This document shows, one piece after another, positions 1 through 7,788 of a DNA stretch of 64,000 bases; position 1 is the stretch's first letter, and each line of letters starts with the position of its first letter. A program made the position numbers and the translations under genes. The stretch is from Kordia sp. (GTDB taxonomy: Bacteria > Bacteroidota > Bacteroidia > Flavobacteriales > Flavobacteriaceae): contig NVVR01000011.1 of the NCBI GenBank assembly GCA_002733415.1, positions 16,356 to 80,355 of the forward strand, in the 5' to 3' direction. The notes below the pieces were generated by a model, which did no database searches, was not told the origin of the DNA, and worked only from the letters and a program-made list of their open reading frames with translations.

Positions 1-547
1 ATACAGACTCTAAATGATAATGATACCCTCCTTGTGCCTGTGGATGCCCACTACCTTGGTCAAAACTAGCAATTTCATTTGTCAATGCTTGGTTATTTGG
101 GCCTGCATATTGATTATATATTGACACACTGTTTACCGCAATACCAATACTTCCCAAGTCAGTTGCAGTGTGAGTACTAGCCACCACTGGATACCGAGGG
201 ATAGTCATGGTAATATCTTGCTCAACAATAGCATTCGGATTTTGAACAAAACTAGCATCCATATACGCCTCATATAGAGCATGATTTGTTGGATAATAAG
301 CACTTTTATGATCAGGTTCCGATGTAGTTGTGATTACAATGTTATCATCATAAATTACAAATGTGGTATTTGCAGTACTAAAATAAGAGGACAACACACT
401 AATATCTGCGTCCCCTCCATTTACTATTACACCTGTATCCCCTCCTTCATTTGATGATGATAAAATAGAACTTTCATCACTAGAACAAGCTAATACACCA
501 CATATTATCACTAATAAAACAGCACTCATTTTAAACATATTTTTCAT
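1..547 (-). CDS. YHYH-domain lipoprotein, C-terminus outside the window
   Basis: The minus-strand frame opens with ATG at 547 and stays open to the window edge (182 codons seen). The N-terminus is a lipoprotein signal: a hydrophobic stretch followed by VLACSS, with the lipidated Cys at residue 21. A Ser/Gly/Asp-rich linker follows. The visible end contains GHPQ (167-170) and the tetrapeptide YHYH (175-178), the signature of the YHYH domain family of secreted proteins, whose biochemical role is not settled. It is probably anchored in the outer membrane or the periplasm. The part beyond the edge cannot be judged. No TAnnTTTG promoter was seen upstream of 547. It is divergent from the rsmB-like gene, with 183 bases between them. 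Confidence 0.8.
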   Translation of the reverse strand, partial: MKNMFKMSAVLLVIICGVLACSSDESSILSSSNEGGDTGVIVNGGDADISVLSSYFSTANTTFVIYDDNIVITTTSEPDHKSAYYPTNHALYEAYMDASFVQNPNAIVEQDITMTIPRYPVVASTHTATDLGSIGIAVNSVSIYNQYAGPNNQALTNEIASFDQGSGHPQAQGGYHYHLESV

Positions 548-705
548 ACCTATATCATTTAAATTATTATTTCATTTCATTAATTAGACTTACAGGCTTC
601 AAAAAGGTTTAATTACTTTCGAAATAATAAGATACAAAAAATGAACACCCCTAATTCACAATCATAAATAATTTTATTTATCATTTTTAACAAATAACAA
701 AACAC

Positions 706-713
706 TATCTTTG
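706..713 (+). promoter_or_regulatory. TAnnTTTG -7 element for the rsmB-like gene
   Basis: TATCTTTG matches the Bacteroidetes -7 consensus TAnnTTTG exactly and lies 17 bases before the ATG at 731, which would give a leader of about a dozen bases. No clear TTG -33 element is visible at the usual distance. Confidence 0.45.
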
Positions 714-730
714 CAGCTTATTTTTTTAAG

Positions 731-1942
731 ATGAGATTACATAGAAACTTAACATACGCAGTAATTGATAGTATTAGAGATGTTTTTAACGAAGACATGT
801 ATGCAGGTAAAGCTGTAGAACAAGCCTTAAGACGCGACAAGCGTTGGGGCTCTCGTGATCGTAAATTTGTTGCTGAAACTATTTATGACATCATCCGTTG
901 GAAACGTTTATATGCTGAAATCGCAGAAGTCAGCGAACCTTTTACACGTCCGAATTTATGGAGATTATTTTCTGTTTGGTGCGTATTAAGAGGTATTGAA
1001 TTACCAGATTGGTCTCAAATTGAACCAACACCTTCAAGAAGAATAAAAGGTAGATTTGATGAATTATCTCAAATCAGAAAATTTAAAGAATCTATTCCAG
1101 ATTGGATTGATGAAATTGGTGAAAAAGAACTTGGTGAAAAAGTGTGGACTAAAGAAATAGCTTCTTTAAACATACAAGCTGAAGTTATTTTAAGGACCAA
1201 TACGCTTAAAACTACAAGAGAAGCTTTACAAGTTAAACTATTAGAAGACGGTATAGAAACCGTTCTCTTACCTAAACACCCAGATGCTATAAAATTAGTT
1301 GAACGTGCTAATGTATTCAGAACTGAAGCTTTTAAACTTGGATGGTTTGAAGTACAAGATGCCTCTTCACAATTAGTTGCTGCTTATTTAGATGTAAAAC
1401 CAGGTATGAAAGTTATCGATACTTGTGCTGGTGCTGGTGGTAAAACATTACATTTAGCTGCCTTAATGCAAAATAAAGGACAATTAATTGCTATGGATAT
1501 TTACGAAAGTAAATTACGTAAATTAAAAGTTCGTGCTAAAAGAGGTGGAGTACATAATGTTGATTTAAAAGCAATTGAATCAACAAAACCTATTAAAAAA
1601 TTACATGATAAAGCAGATAGAGTTTTAATTGATGCTCCATGTAGTGGTTTAGGTGTTTTAAGACGTAACCCAGATTCAAAATGGAAATTACAACCTGAAT
1701 TTTTAGAAAATATTAAAAAAACGCAACAAGAAATTTTATGTAGTTACTCTAAAATGGTTAAACCAGGAGGGAAACTAGTGTATGCAACTTGTTCTGTGTT
1801 ACCATCTGAAAACCAAGACCAAGTAAAACAATTTCTAGCTACAAATGAAGAATTCACATTTGTTTCTGATAAAAAAATATTAGCTTCGGAAAGTGGATAT
1901 GATGGATTTTACATGGCCTTATTAGAACGTAAAAAAAAATAA
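731..1942 (+). CDS. rsmB: RsmB/NOP-family rRNA (cytosine-C5) methyltransferase
   Basis: This is an S-adenosylmethionine-dependent RNA m5C methyltransferase of 403 residues, predicted to act in the cytoplasm on rRNA; the E. coli relative modifies C967 of 16S rRNA. Residues 1-70 resemble the NusB-like RNA-binding domain of RsmB (WGSRDRKFVAETIYDIIRW at 39-57). The SAM-binding loop CAGAGGKT is at 232-239, DAPCSGLG at 301-308 and YATCSV at 351-356. The two Cys residues of the m5C mechanism are present (C304 in motif IV, C354 in motif VI). RsmF-type proteins lack the NusB-like part, which favours RsmB, but the target base is inferred from family only. The gene stands alone and is followed by a strong terminator and the IS3 remnant. 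Confidence 0.85.
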   Translation: MRLHRNLTYAVIDSIRDVFNEDMYAGKAVEQALRRDKRWGSRDRKFVAETIYDIIRWKRLYAEIAEVSEPFTRPNLWRLFSVWCVLRGIELPDWSQIEPTPSRRIKGRFDELSQIRKFKESIPDWIDEIGEKELGEKVWTKEIASLNIQAEVILRTNTLKTTREALQVKLLEDGIETVLLPKHPDAIKLVERANVFRTEAFKLGWFEVQDASSQLVAAYLDVKPGMKVIDTCAGAGGKTLHLAALMQNKGQLIAMDIYESKLRKLKVRAKRGGVHNVDLKAIESTKPIKKLHDKADRVLIDAPCSGLGVLRRNPDSKWKLQPEFLENIKKTQQEILCSYSKMVKPGGKLVYATCSVLPSENQDQVKQFLATNEEFTFVSDKKILASESGYDGFYMALLERKKK

Positions 1943-1964
1943 GAATATAGTAGTTACTCATAAC

Positions 1965-2009
1965 ACAAACAAAAAGGGATAGTAACTCTACGCCCCCCTT
2001 TTTGTTTGT
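1965..2009 (+). terminator. Intrinsic terminator after the rsmB-like gene
   Basis: A 14-bp perfect stem (ACAAACAAAAAGGG at 1965-1978 with its complement at 1996-2009) closes a 17-base loop 22 bases after the stop codon. The right arm contains a T5 tract. Confidence 0.7.
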
Positions 2010-2025
2010 ACTAGATATCTCGTCC

Positions 2026-2040
2026 TGAAATAGCGTTACA
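2026..2040 (+). repeat. Left terminal inverted repeat of the IS3 remnant
   Basis: TGAAATAGCGTTACA, a perfect inverted match to 3190-3204. Confidence 0.9.
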
Positions 2041-2056
2041 CTAAAAACTTAGTGTA

Positions 2057-2460
2057 ATGAAAAACTCAGTAAATATGAGATATGTAAAACGTGCCCCAAA
2101 TGATTACTCACTTTTTTTTAAGCTTCAATTAGTTAAATAAATAGAACAAGGACATTTAACAAAGAGTCAGGCAAAAGTTAAAATGGTATTCAAGGAGACT
2201 CAACCATCACTAAATGGCTGAAAAAATATGGTAACTTTGATTGGGTATACCAATCTATTACTACTATGTCAAAACAACTGAACAAAAAATGTTAGAATTA
2301 GAAGCAAAATTAAATTGCTTGAAAAACAAAAGAATAGAGCTGAATATTTAACCGAACGTGCGGATAAAAAAGTAATTATCTTTGATATAATTGTTGATTT
2401 AGCAGATCAGATGGCATGTTTGGCGAAACAAGTTCGCATCAAAATGCAAAAAAAAAGAAA
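2057..2460 (+). pseudogene. IS3 transposase OrfA remnant
   Basis: The reading starts at ATG 2057 with RYVKRAPNDYSLFFKLQLVK, typical of the OrfA N-terminus in flavobacterial IS3 elements. It stops at TAA after 27 codons. It resumes as EQGHLTKSQAK, then after a frameshift as GIQGDSTITKWLKKYGNFDW (helix-turn-helix). After two more shifts come KMLELEAKL and RAEYLTERADKKVIIFDIIV, the leucine-zipper-like end. At least one nonsense and three frameshift changes mean no functional product is possible. Confidence 0.8.
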
Positions 2461-3186
2461 CTCTTAAACTCTATTATTTATTAGAAGATCACTTGAAAGA
2501 ACCTAAAATAGGGCGTGATAAATTATTTAGAATTTTAAAAGCTACCATATGTTGATGAAGCCGAAAAGAAGCTATCATATTACTACGGATTCTCATCATA
2601 AATTTAAAATTGCTTAAGAATCAAAAATCAAGTGACCAGAACAAGTGTGGGTAAGTGATATTATATATATATATATAGGAAACAGAAAGAATCCTAGTTA
2701 TTTAACGTTAATAACGGATGCATATTCTAAAAAGACTGTTAAGCATAATGATTTCTGACAGTTTAAATGTGTTAGCCTCTTTAGGCCCTCTATAAATGGT
2801 CTTAAAAATAGAAAAAATAAGCAAGAGCCGTTAATTCATCATTCTGATAGAGGATTACAATATTGTGCTAACGATTATCAGAAACTTTTAAATGACAATA
2901 ATGTATTACCAAGTATGACTGAATAATATGATCCTTATGAAAATGCAATAGCGGAAAGAATTAATGGAATATTGAAACAGGAATTTGATATAGATAAATA
3001 TGACACGGATTTAAAAACTAAAACTGTTTTAGTTAAAATACAATCAAAACCTATAATCAATCTAAGCCACACTTATCTAATTAGATGTTAACACCTAATC
3101 AAATACATGCGAAAAGTCAATTAAAAAGAAAAACATATAAAAACAAAAAAGGTAGCAATATAAAATCACTACCTTTAATCTATTAA
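2450..3186 (+). pseudogene. IS3 transposase OrfB (DDE integrase) remnant
   Basis: The fragments in order are LYYLLEDHLKEPKIGRDKLF, then after a frameshift KPKRSYHITTDSHHKFK, then SYLTLITDAYSKK (first catalytic Asp region), then HHSDRGLQYCANDYQ and ENAIAERINGILKQEF. The second Asp (codon 2846-2848) and the Glu (codon 2954-2956) are separated by exactly 35 codons, the DD(35)E spacing of IS3. That stretch has an internal TAA after PSMTE. Further stops and shifts occur towards TAA at 3184-3186. The integrase core is recognisable but dead. Confidence 0.8.
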
Positions 3187-3189
3187 TTC

Positions 3190-3204
3190 TGTAACGCTAT
3201 TTCA
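3190..3204 (+). repeat. Right terminal inverted repeat of the IS3 remnant
   Basis: TGTAACGCTATTTCA, the exact reverse complement of 2026-2040. Confidence 0.9.
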
Positions 3205-3241
3205 TTACGTCACATACCTCTTAAAAAAGACAAACCAAAAC

Positions 3242-3970
3242 ATGGGAGAAATTCAATTAACAAGAATCAATAAGTTTTTAAGCGAAGCTGGATATTGTTC
3301 TCGTAGAGCAGCTGATAAATTGATTGACCAAGGCAGAGTAACCATAAATGGTGTAGTGCCAGAAATGGGAACAAAAATAGCGCCTACTGACGAAGTTAAA
3401 GTTGATGGTAAGTTGATATCCGAATCAATAGAAAAACCTGTTTACATCGCCTTTAACAAACCCGTTGGTATAGTTTGCACCACTGACAAAAAAGTTGAAA
3501 AAGACAATATTATTGACTACATCAACTACCCTACTAGAATTTTCCCTATTGGAAGATTAGATAAGCCAAGTGAAGGTTTAATTTTTCTAACTAACGATGG
3601 AGATATTGTAAATAAAATATTACGAGCAAGAAACAATCACGAAAAGGAATACCTAGTAACAGTTGACAAACAAATTACACAAGATTTTCTTAAAAAAATG
3701 GGCAGCGGAATTCCTATTTTAGACACTGTAACTCGTAAATGTAAAGTAGAACCTGTTAGTAAGCTTACTTTTAAGATAACACTAACACAAGGACTCAACA
3801 GACAAATTAGACGCATGTGTGAGTACTTAGAATATGAAGTAACTAAATTGAAACGCGTACGTATTATGAACATCCCTTTGGATGTTCCTCTAGGGCAATG
3901 GCGTGATATTACTCCTGAAGAAATGAAAGAGTTAATCTCACTTACCGAAGATTCTAGTAAAACATTCTAA
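3242..3970 (+). CDS. rluF: 23S rRNA pseudouridine synthase, RluF type
   Basis: This 242-residue protein is an RsuA/RluB/E/F-family enzyme that isomerises uridine in rRNA, for RluF at position 2604 of 23S rRNA. An S4-like RNA-binding domain occupies about residues 6-60 ([20 protein letters not shown]). The catalytic motif [10 protein letters not shown] starts at 104, with the nucleophilic Asp at 107. The family end motif [17 protein letters not shown] is at 184-200. The stretch [15 protein letters not shown] and the motif RVRIMNI favour RluF over RluB or RsuA. The start is 37 bases past the IS3 right end, so its native promoter may have been displaced; none is obvious. It shares a bidirectional terminator with folD. 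Confidence 0.87.
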   Translation: MGEIQLTRINKFLSEAGYCSRRAADKLIDQGRVTINGVVPEMGTKIAPTDEVKVDGKLISESIEKPVYIAFNKPVGIVCTTDKKVEKDNIIDYINYPTRIFPIGRLDKPSEGLIFLTNDGDIVNKILRARNNHEKEYLVTVDKQITQDFLKKMGSGIPILDTVTRKCKVEPVSKLTFKITLTQGLNRQIRRMCEYLEYEVTKLKRVRIMNIPLDVPLGQWRDITPEEMKELISLTEDSSKTF

Positions 3971-3971
3971 C

Positions 3972-4014
3972 AAACTAAAAAGCCAAAATCAATATGATTT
4001 TGGCTTTTTAGTTT
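3972..4014. terminator. Bidirectional terminator between rluF and folD
   Basis: A 20-bp perfect stem (3972-3991 with 3995-4014) lies between the convergent stops. Its base reads AAACTAAAAAG on one side and CTTTTTAGTTT on the other, so each strand has T-rich sequence after the hairpin. Confidence 0.85.
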
Positions 4015-4028
4015 TACATATACTTAGC

Positions 4029-4913
4029 TTAAGAATTCGCGCTATGACGTTTTCTTGCCAGTAAAGTATTCTTCAATAACATAGCAATAGTCATTGGCCC
4101 TACTCCGCCAGGAACAGGTGTTATATGACTTGCTTTTTTAGACACACTTTTAAACTCAACATCACCTACTAGTCTAAAACCAGATTTCTTAGTTGCATCC
4201 GGCAAACGAGTAATTCCAACATCTACAATCACTACTCCCTCTTTAACCATATCTCCTTTCAAAAATTCAGAAATACCTATAGCTACAATAATAATATCTG
4301 CCTGTTGAGTAATACTTTTTAAATCTTTCGTTCTACTATGCACTAAAGTAACAGTAGCGTCACCAGCTTTACGCTTTTGACTCATTAATATACTCATCGG
4401 ACGACCAACAATATGACTTCTTCCCATCACCACTACACTCTTTCCAGAAGTTTCTATATCATATCGCTCCAATAGCTCTAAAATACCATATGGTGTTGCT
4501 GGTAAAAAACAAGGTAAATCTAAAGCCATCCTCCCTACATTAGTAGGATGAAATCCATCAACATCTTTATCAGCATCTACAGCCTCTAATACCTTTTGCT
4601 CATCAATATGTTTAGGCAATGGTAATTGAACAATAAAACCATCAACCTCTGCACATTTATTTAATTTTTCAATCTCCTGCAACAACTCCTCTTCAGTAGT
4701 TTCTGCTGGCAAATCGATTAATGTTGACACAAAACCTATTTGCTTACAAGCTTTAACTTTAGCACTTACATATGTCATACTAGCTCCATCAGTACCAACT
4801 AGTATCGCTGCTAAATGCGGTGCTTTTTTTCCGTCAGCTTTCATCTTGGCTACTTCAATAGCTACCTCCTCCTTGATGTCATTACTTGTTTTTTTACCGT
4901 CTAGTAATATCAT
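4029..4913 (-). CDS. folD: Methylenetetrahydrofolate dehydrogenase / methenyltetrahydrofolate cyclohydrolase
   Basis: FolD interconverts 5,10-methylene-, 5,10-methenyl- and 10-formyl-tetrahydrofolate with NADP, supplying one-carbon units for purine and formyl-methionine synthesis in the cytosol. The length (294 residues) is normal. The active-site Tyr and Lys lie in YVSAKVKAC (48-56), with Lys52 as the catalytic lysine. VQLPLP is at 95-100 and DVDGFHPTN at about 117-125. The Rossmann motif GRSHIVGRP is at 164-172 and PGGVGPMT at 268-275. The gene follows ffh by 53 bases on the same strand and is probably co-transcribed, with a weak hairpin between them. Confidence 0.95.
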   Translation of the reverse strand: MILLDGKKTSNDIKEEVAIEVAKMKADGKKAPHLAAILVGTDGASMTYVSAKVKACKQIGFVSTLIDLPAETTEEELLQEIEKLNKCAEVDGFIVQLPLPKHIDEQKVLEAVDADKDVDGFHPTNVGRMALDLPCFLPATPYGILELLERYDIETSGKSVVVMGRSHIVGRPMSILMSQKRKAGDATVTLVHSRTKDLKSITQQADIIIVAIGISEFLKGDMVKEGVVIVDVGITRLPDATKKSGFRLVGDVEFKSVSKKASHITPVPGGVGPMTIAMLLKNTLLARKRHSANS

Positions 4914-4948
4914 ATTTTTTCAGTATTCAGTATTTTTAAAAAAAAAAT

Positions 4949-4959
4949 GAGCTTAGCTC
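4949..4959 (-). terminator. Weak hairpin between ffh and folD
   Basis: GAGC-TTA-GCTC flanked by an A7 tract on one side and a T9 tract on the other gives a short hairpin followed by T-rich sequence on the minus strand, directly after the ffh stop. The GC stem is only 4 bp, so termination is probably partial. Confidence 0.35.
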
Positions 4960-4966
4960 TTTTTTT

Positions 4967-6295
4967 TTACCTCATTCCTTGCATCATTTGCATCATTTTC
5001 TTTCCGCCGCCACCTTGCATCATTTTCATCATTTTACTCATTTGATTAAACTGCTTTAGTAACTGGTTTACTTCTTGTACAGATCTACCTGAACCTTTAG
5101 CAATACGCTTCTTTCTATTTGCATTTATTGATGCTGGCTTCGTACGTTCTCCAGGCGTCATAGAGTAAATGATTGCCTCAATATACTTAAACGCATCATC
5201 ATCAATATCCATTCCTTTCATGGCTTTAGAAGCTCCTGGGATCATCCCCATTAAGTCCTTCATATTACCCATTTTTTTCACTTGTTGAATTTGCTTTAAG
5301 AAATCGTCAAATCCGAATTGATTTTTTGCAATCTTCTTTTGAAGCTTTCTAGCTTCTTCTTCATCAAATTGTTCTTGTGCTCTCTCAACCAAAGAAACAA
5401 CATCTCCCATCCCAAGGATACGATCTGCCATACGAGAAGGATGGAACACATCAATTGCTTCCATTTTCTCTCCAGTACCAATAAACTTAATTGGTTTATT
5501 TACTACTGATTTAATTGATATTGCTGCTCCACCACGAGTATCACCATCTAGTTTTGTTAGAATAACTCCATCAAAATTTAATAGATCGTTGAAAGCTTTT
5601 GCCGTATTAACAGCATCTTGACCTGTCATGGCATCAACAACAAATAATGTTTCCTGAGGCTGTACTGCCTTGTGTACATTAGATATTTCAGCCATCATAG
5701 CCTCATCAACTGCTAAACGCCCTGCAGTATCAATAATAACTACATTATGGCCATTTGCTTTTGCATGAGCTACACCTGCAGTTGCAATTGCAACAGCATC
5801 CGTATTTCCTCTGTCAGAATATACATCTACATTAATTTGTTCTCCAACAATATGCAATTGATCTATTGCTGCTGGACGATAAATATCACAAGCAACTAAT
5901 AATGGGTTTTTAGATTTTTTAGTTTTAAGGTAGTTTGCTAATTTACCCGAGAATGTAGTTTTACCAGAACCTTGTAAACCTGACATTAAAATTACGGTTG
6001 GTGCACCAGACATATTAAGCCCTTCAGAATCACCACCCATCAATTGAGTTAATTCATCTTTTACGATTTTAACCATTAACTGACTAGGCTGCAATGCAGT
6101 TAATACATTAGCTCCTAATGCTTTTTCTTTTACTCTATTGGTAAAATCTTTAGCTATTTTAAAGTTAACATCGGCATCTAATAAAGCTCTACGAACTTCT
6201 TTTAGCGTATCTGCTACGTTTACTTCCGTTATTTTCCCATGTCCTTTTAAAACATGAAGTGCTTTATCTAACTTATCACTTAAATTATCAAACAT
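4967..6295 (-). CDS. ffh: Signal recognition particle protein Ffh (SRP54)
   Basis: Ffh is the GTPase of the bacterial signal recognition particle. It binds 4.5S RNA and signal sequences and docks with FtsY. It has the full family length (442 residues): an N-domain (about 1-90), then the G-domain with P-loop GLQGSGKTT (106-114), DTAGR (189-193) and TKLD (247-250), then GGAAISIK. The C-terminal M-domain from about 310 is Met-rich, ending in MMKMMQGGGGKKMMQMMQG, which is the flexible signal-binding and RNA-binding part. A promoter with both elements lies at 6408-6437, giving a leader of roughly 105 bases. The gene is likely transcribed with folD. Confidence 0.97.
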   Translation of the reverse strand: MFDNLSDKLDKALHVLKGHGKITEVNVADTLKEVRRALLDADVNFKIAKDFTNRVKEKALGANVLTALQPSQLMVKIVKDELTQLMGGDSEGLNMSGAPTVILMSGLQGSGKTTFSGKLANYLKTKKSKNPLLVACDIYRPAAIDQLHIVGEQINVDVYSDRGNTDAVAIATAGVAHAKANGHNVVIIDTAGRLAVDEAMMAEISNVHKAVQPQETLFVVDAMTGQDAVNTAKAFNDLLNFDGVILTKLDGDTRGGAAISIKSVVNKPIKFIGTGEKMEAIDVFHPSRMADRILGMGDVVSLVERAQEQFDEEEARKLQKKIAKNQFGFDDFLKQIQQVKKMGNMKDLMGMIPGASKAMKGMDIDDDAFKYIEAIIYSMTPGERTKPASINANRKKRIAKGSGRSVQEVNQLLKQFNQMSKMMKMMQGGGGKKMMQMMQGMR

Positions 6296-6407
6296 ATGTT
6301 ATACCTTTTTAACTTTTAAATATCTCATATAAATCATTTCTTTTCAATTAAATTCCTTTTCGAAATATTTAGAAATTAAATTGACGTCATCTATTATTTG
6401 AGAAACG

Positions 6408-6437
6408 CAAAATTACACAAAATGAAGGGAGTAACAA
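6408..6437 (-). promoter_or_regulatory. Promoter of ffh (TTG-N19-TAnnTTTG)
   Basis: On the minus strand TTG (6437-6435) is followed after exactly 19 bases by TAATTTTG (6415-6408), a full match to the Bacteroidetes promoter consensus, upstream of ffh. Confidence 0.65.
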
Positions 6438-6518
6438 AAGTTATTATACAAGAATACCAGCTGTAATTCTAATAAAAAACGTATTTTTATTACTCAACGA
6501 TTACAATACTTAGCATAA

Positions 6519-7688
6519 ATGTTTCAAAAAATATTTATATTTCTATTCTGCACATTCATTTTAACAACTTTACATGCACAAAACAAAAAAAAATACGAAA
6601 GCAGATATACAGATGTAATTACAAAAAATAACTTAATTTACGCGCTGTCAAAAACACATAAGCTAGTAGTCTGGGATATGAATAAAGGTGACATCTCTTA
6701 TATTAAAAAAGAAATATCTTGCGTCTACTCAAATAAAAAAAATGAGATATACTGTGTAACACTAGGCGGAATAATCCAGAAAGAAACAACCACTAACCAA
6801 TGGAAGAAGGTTGGCGCTTTTATAGGAACACCTTTTGCTATTCTCACTACTACAACAAACAAAATAGCCTCAATTTCAAGTAAAGGACTTAAGTACAACA
6901 ACAAATATTACATGCCAAAAGAAAAAAACAGAATCGGGAATGGCATGTATAGTTTTAAAAACAACAAACTACGTAAGCCACAATTAACCTACATTGATCA
7001 AAAAGATAGAATTTGGATTAGTTATGATTTCGGGAAGTTTTCTGAAGTATTTATTTTCGACACTAAAAAGTCTGGGTTCTTAAATCATAAACCACTATTA
7101 ATCCTTGATGAAAAGAAAATATTTAACAGCAAAGACGACTACTTAAAAGATTACCGTAAAAAACAATTCAAGAAATACCCATATCATGTCAAAAAACTAG
7201 GAAAGGAATACATCTATAAATTCCCTACAGAACTACCTCTTTATTATGGAATTAAATCAATTACCCAAGACAAGAATGGCAACTACTTTTTTAGCGAAGG
7301 CTTAGCGTATTCTCATAAAAAAAATGGTATTTATGAATATCTAACAACTACAGAAAAAAAGTTTTATAAAATTATAGAAAATAGCGAAGCCGCTTTTAAA
7401 AAGCAAAATGAAATCATTGGAGCTGTTGTTTACAACAACTTCAATGAATCGTTGTATTACTACTCCAATTATGGGATTTTTAAACTACATAAAAACGAAT
7501 CAGGCTATAGGAATGAACTAATAATTGATCCGAATGTATTGCTATACTCTAAAAAAATACCCCATAACTACGGGAGCGTAATGCAGATAAGTAAGCTAGT
7601 TTTTATGGACGAGATTAGGTTTGTTTTTTTAACCAAACAATATGGGTTTGGTTATTATGATGGTGAGAATTTGAATTTATTTAACTAG
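6519..7688 (+). CDS. Secreted propeller-like protein of unknown function
   Basis: I do not recognise this 389-residue protein. It begins with a Sec signal peptide (FIFLFCTFILTTLHAQ, cleavage near residue 21). The mature part is rich in Lys, Asn and Tyr. It contains short strands resembling the blades of two-component-regulator-type beta-propellers: LVVWDMNKGD, YIDQKDRIWISYDFG and SITQDKNGNYFFSEG. There is no transmembrane segment after the signal, no T9SS sorting domain and no catalytic motif that I can name. It is divergent from ffh and convergent with argS, so it stands alone, with a strong terminator behind it. Its coding strand is A/C-rich compared with the neighbouring housekeeping genes. 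Export to the periplasm or the cell surface is inferred from the signal only. Confidence 0.75.
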   Translation: MFQKIFIFLFCTFILTTLHAQNKKKYESRYTDVITKNNLIYALSKTHKLVVWDMNKGDISYIKKEISCVYSNKKNEIYCVTLGGIIQKETTTNQWKKVGAFIGTPFAILTTTTNKIASISSKGLKYNNKYYMPKEKNRIGNGMYSFKNNKLRKPQLTYIDQKDRIWISYDFGKFSEVFIFDTKKSGFLNHKPLLILDEKKIFNSKDDYLKDYRKKQFKKYPYHVKKLGKEYIYKFPTELPLYYGIKSITQDKNGNYFFSEGLAYSHKKNGIYEYLTTTEKKFYKIIENSEAAFKKQNEIIGAVVYNNFNESLYYYSNYGIFKLHKNESGYRNELIIDPNVLLYSKKIPHNYGSVMQISKLVFMDEIRFVFLTKQYGFGYYDGENLNLFN

Positions 7689-7722
7689 ACTCTTAAAGAC
7701 AAATATGACATTAATTATAGCT

Positions 7723-7763
7723 AACTAAAAAGTCTGATTTGTAACAAATCAGACTTTTTAGTT
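7723..7763. terminator. Bidirectional terminator between the 6519 gene and argS
   Basis: A 19-bp perfect stem (7723-7741 with 7745-7763) closes a 3-base loop. The base AACTAAAAAG / CTTTTTAGTT is the same as in the rluF-folD terminator, giving T tracts in both directions. Confidence 0.85.
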
Positions 7764-7788
7764 TTTCTTATTCCAGTACATGTATTCA

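Larger units (their letters stand above)
2026..3204 (+). mobile_element. Decayed IS3-family insertion sequence
   Basis: The element is 1179 bp long and bounded by perfect 15-bp inverted repeats, TGAAATAGCGTTACA at 2026-2040 and its complement at 3190-3204, with the TG...CA ends usual for IS3. Inside are broken copies of an OrfA with a helix-turn-helix and an OrfB with a DDE integrase core, in the usual order. Both carry several stops and frameshifts. I see no matching direct repeat: the bases just outside are TCC on the left and TTA on the right. The insertion is therefore old, or one flank has changed. The element ends with its own hairpin (AAAGGTAG at 3148-3155 with CTACCTTT at 3169-3176). 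Confidence 0.85.
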
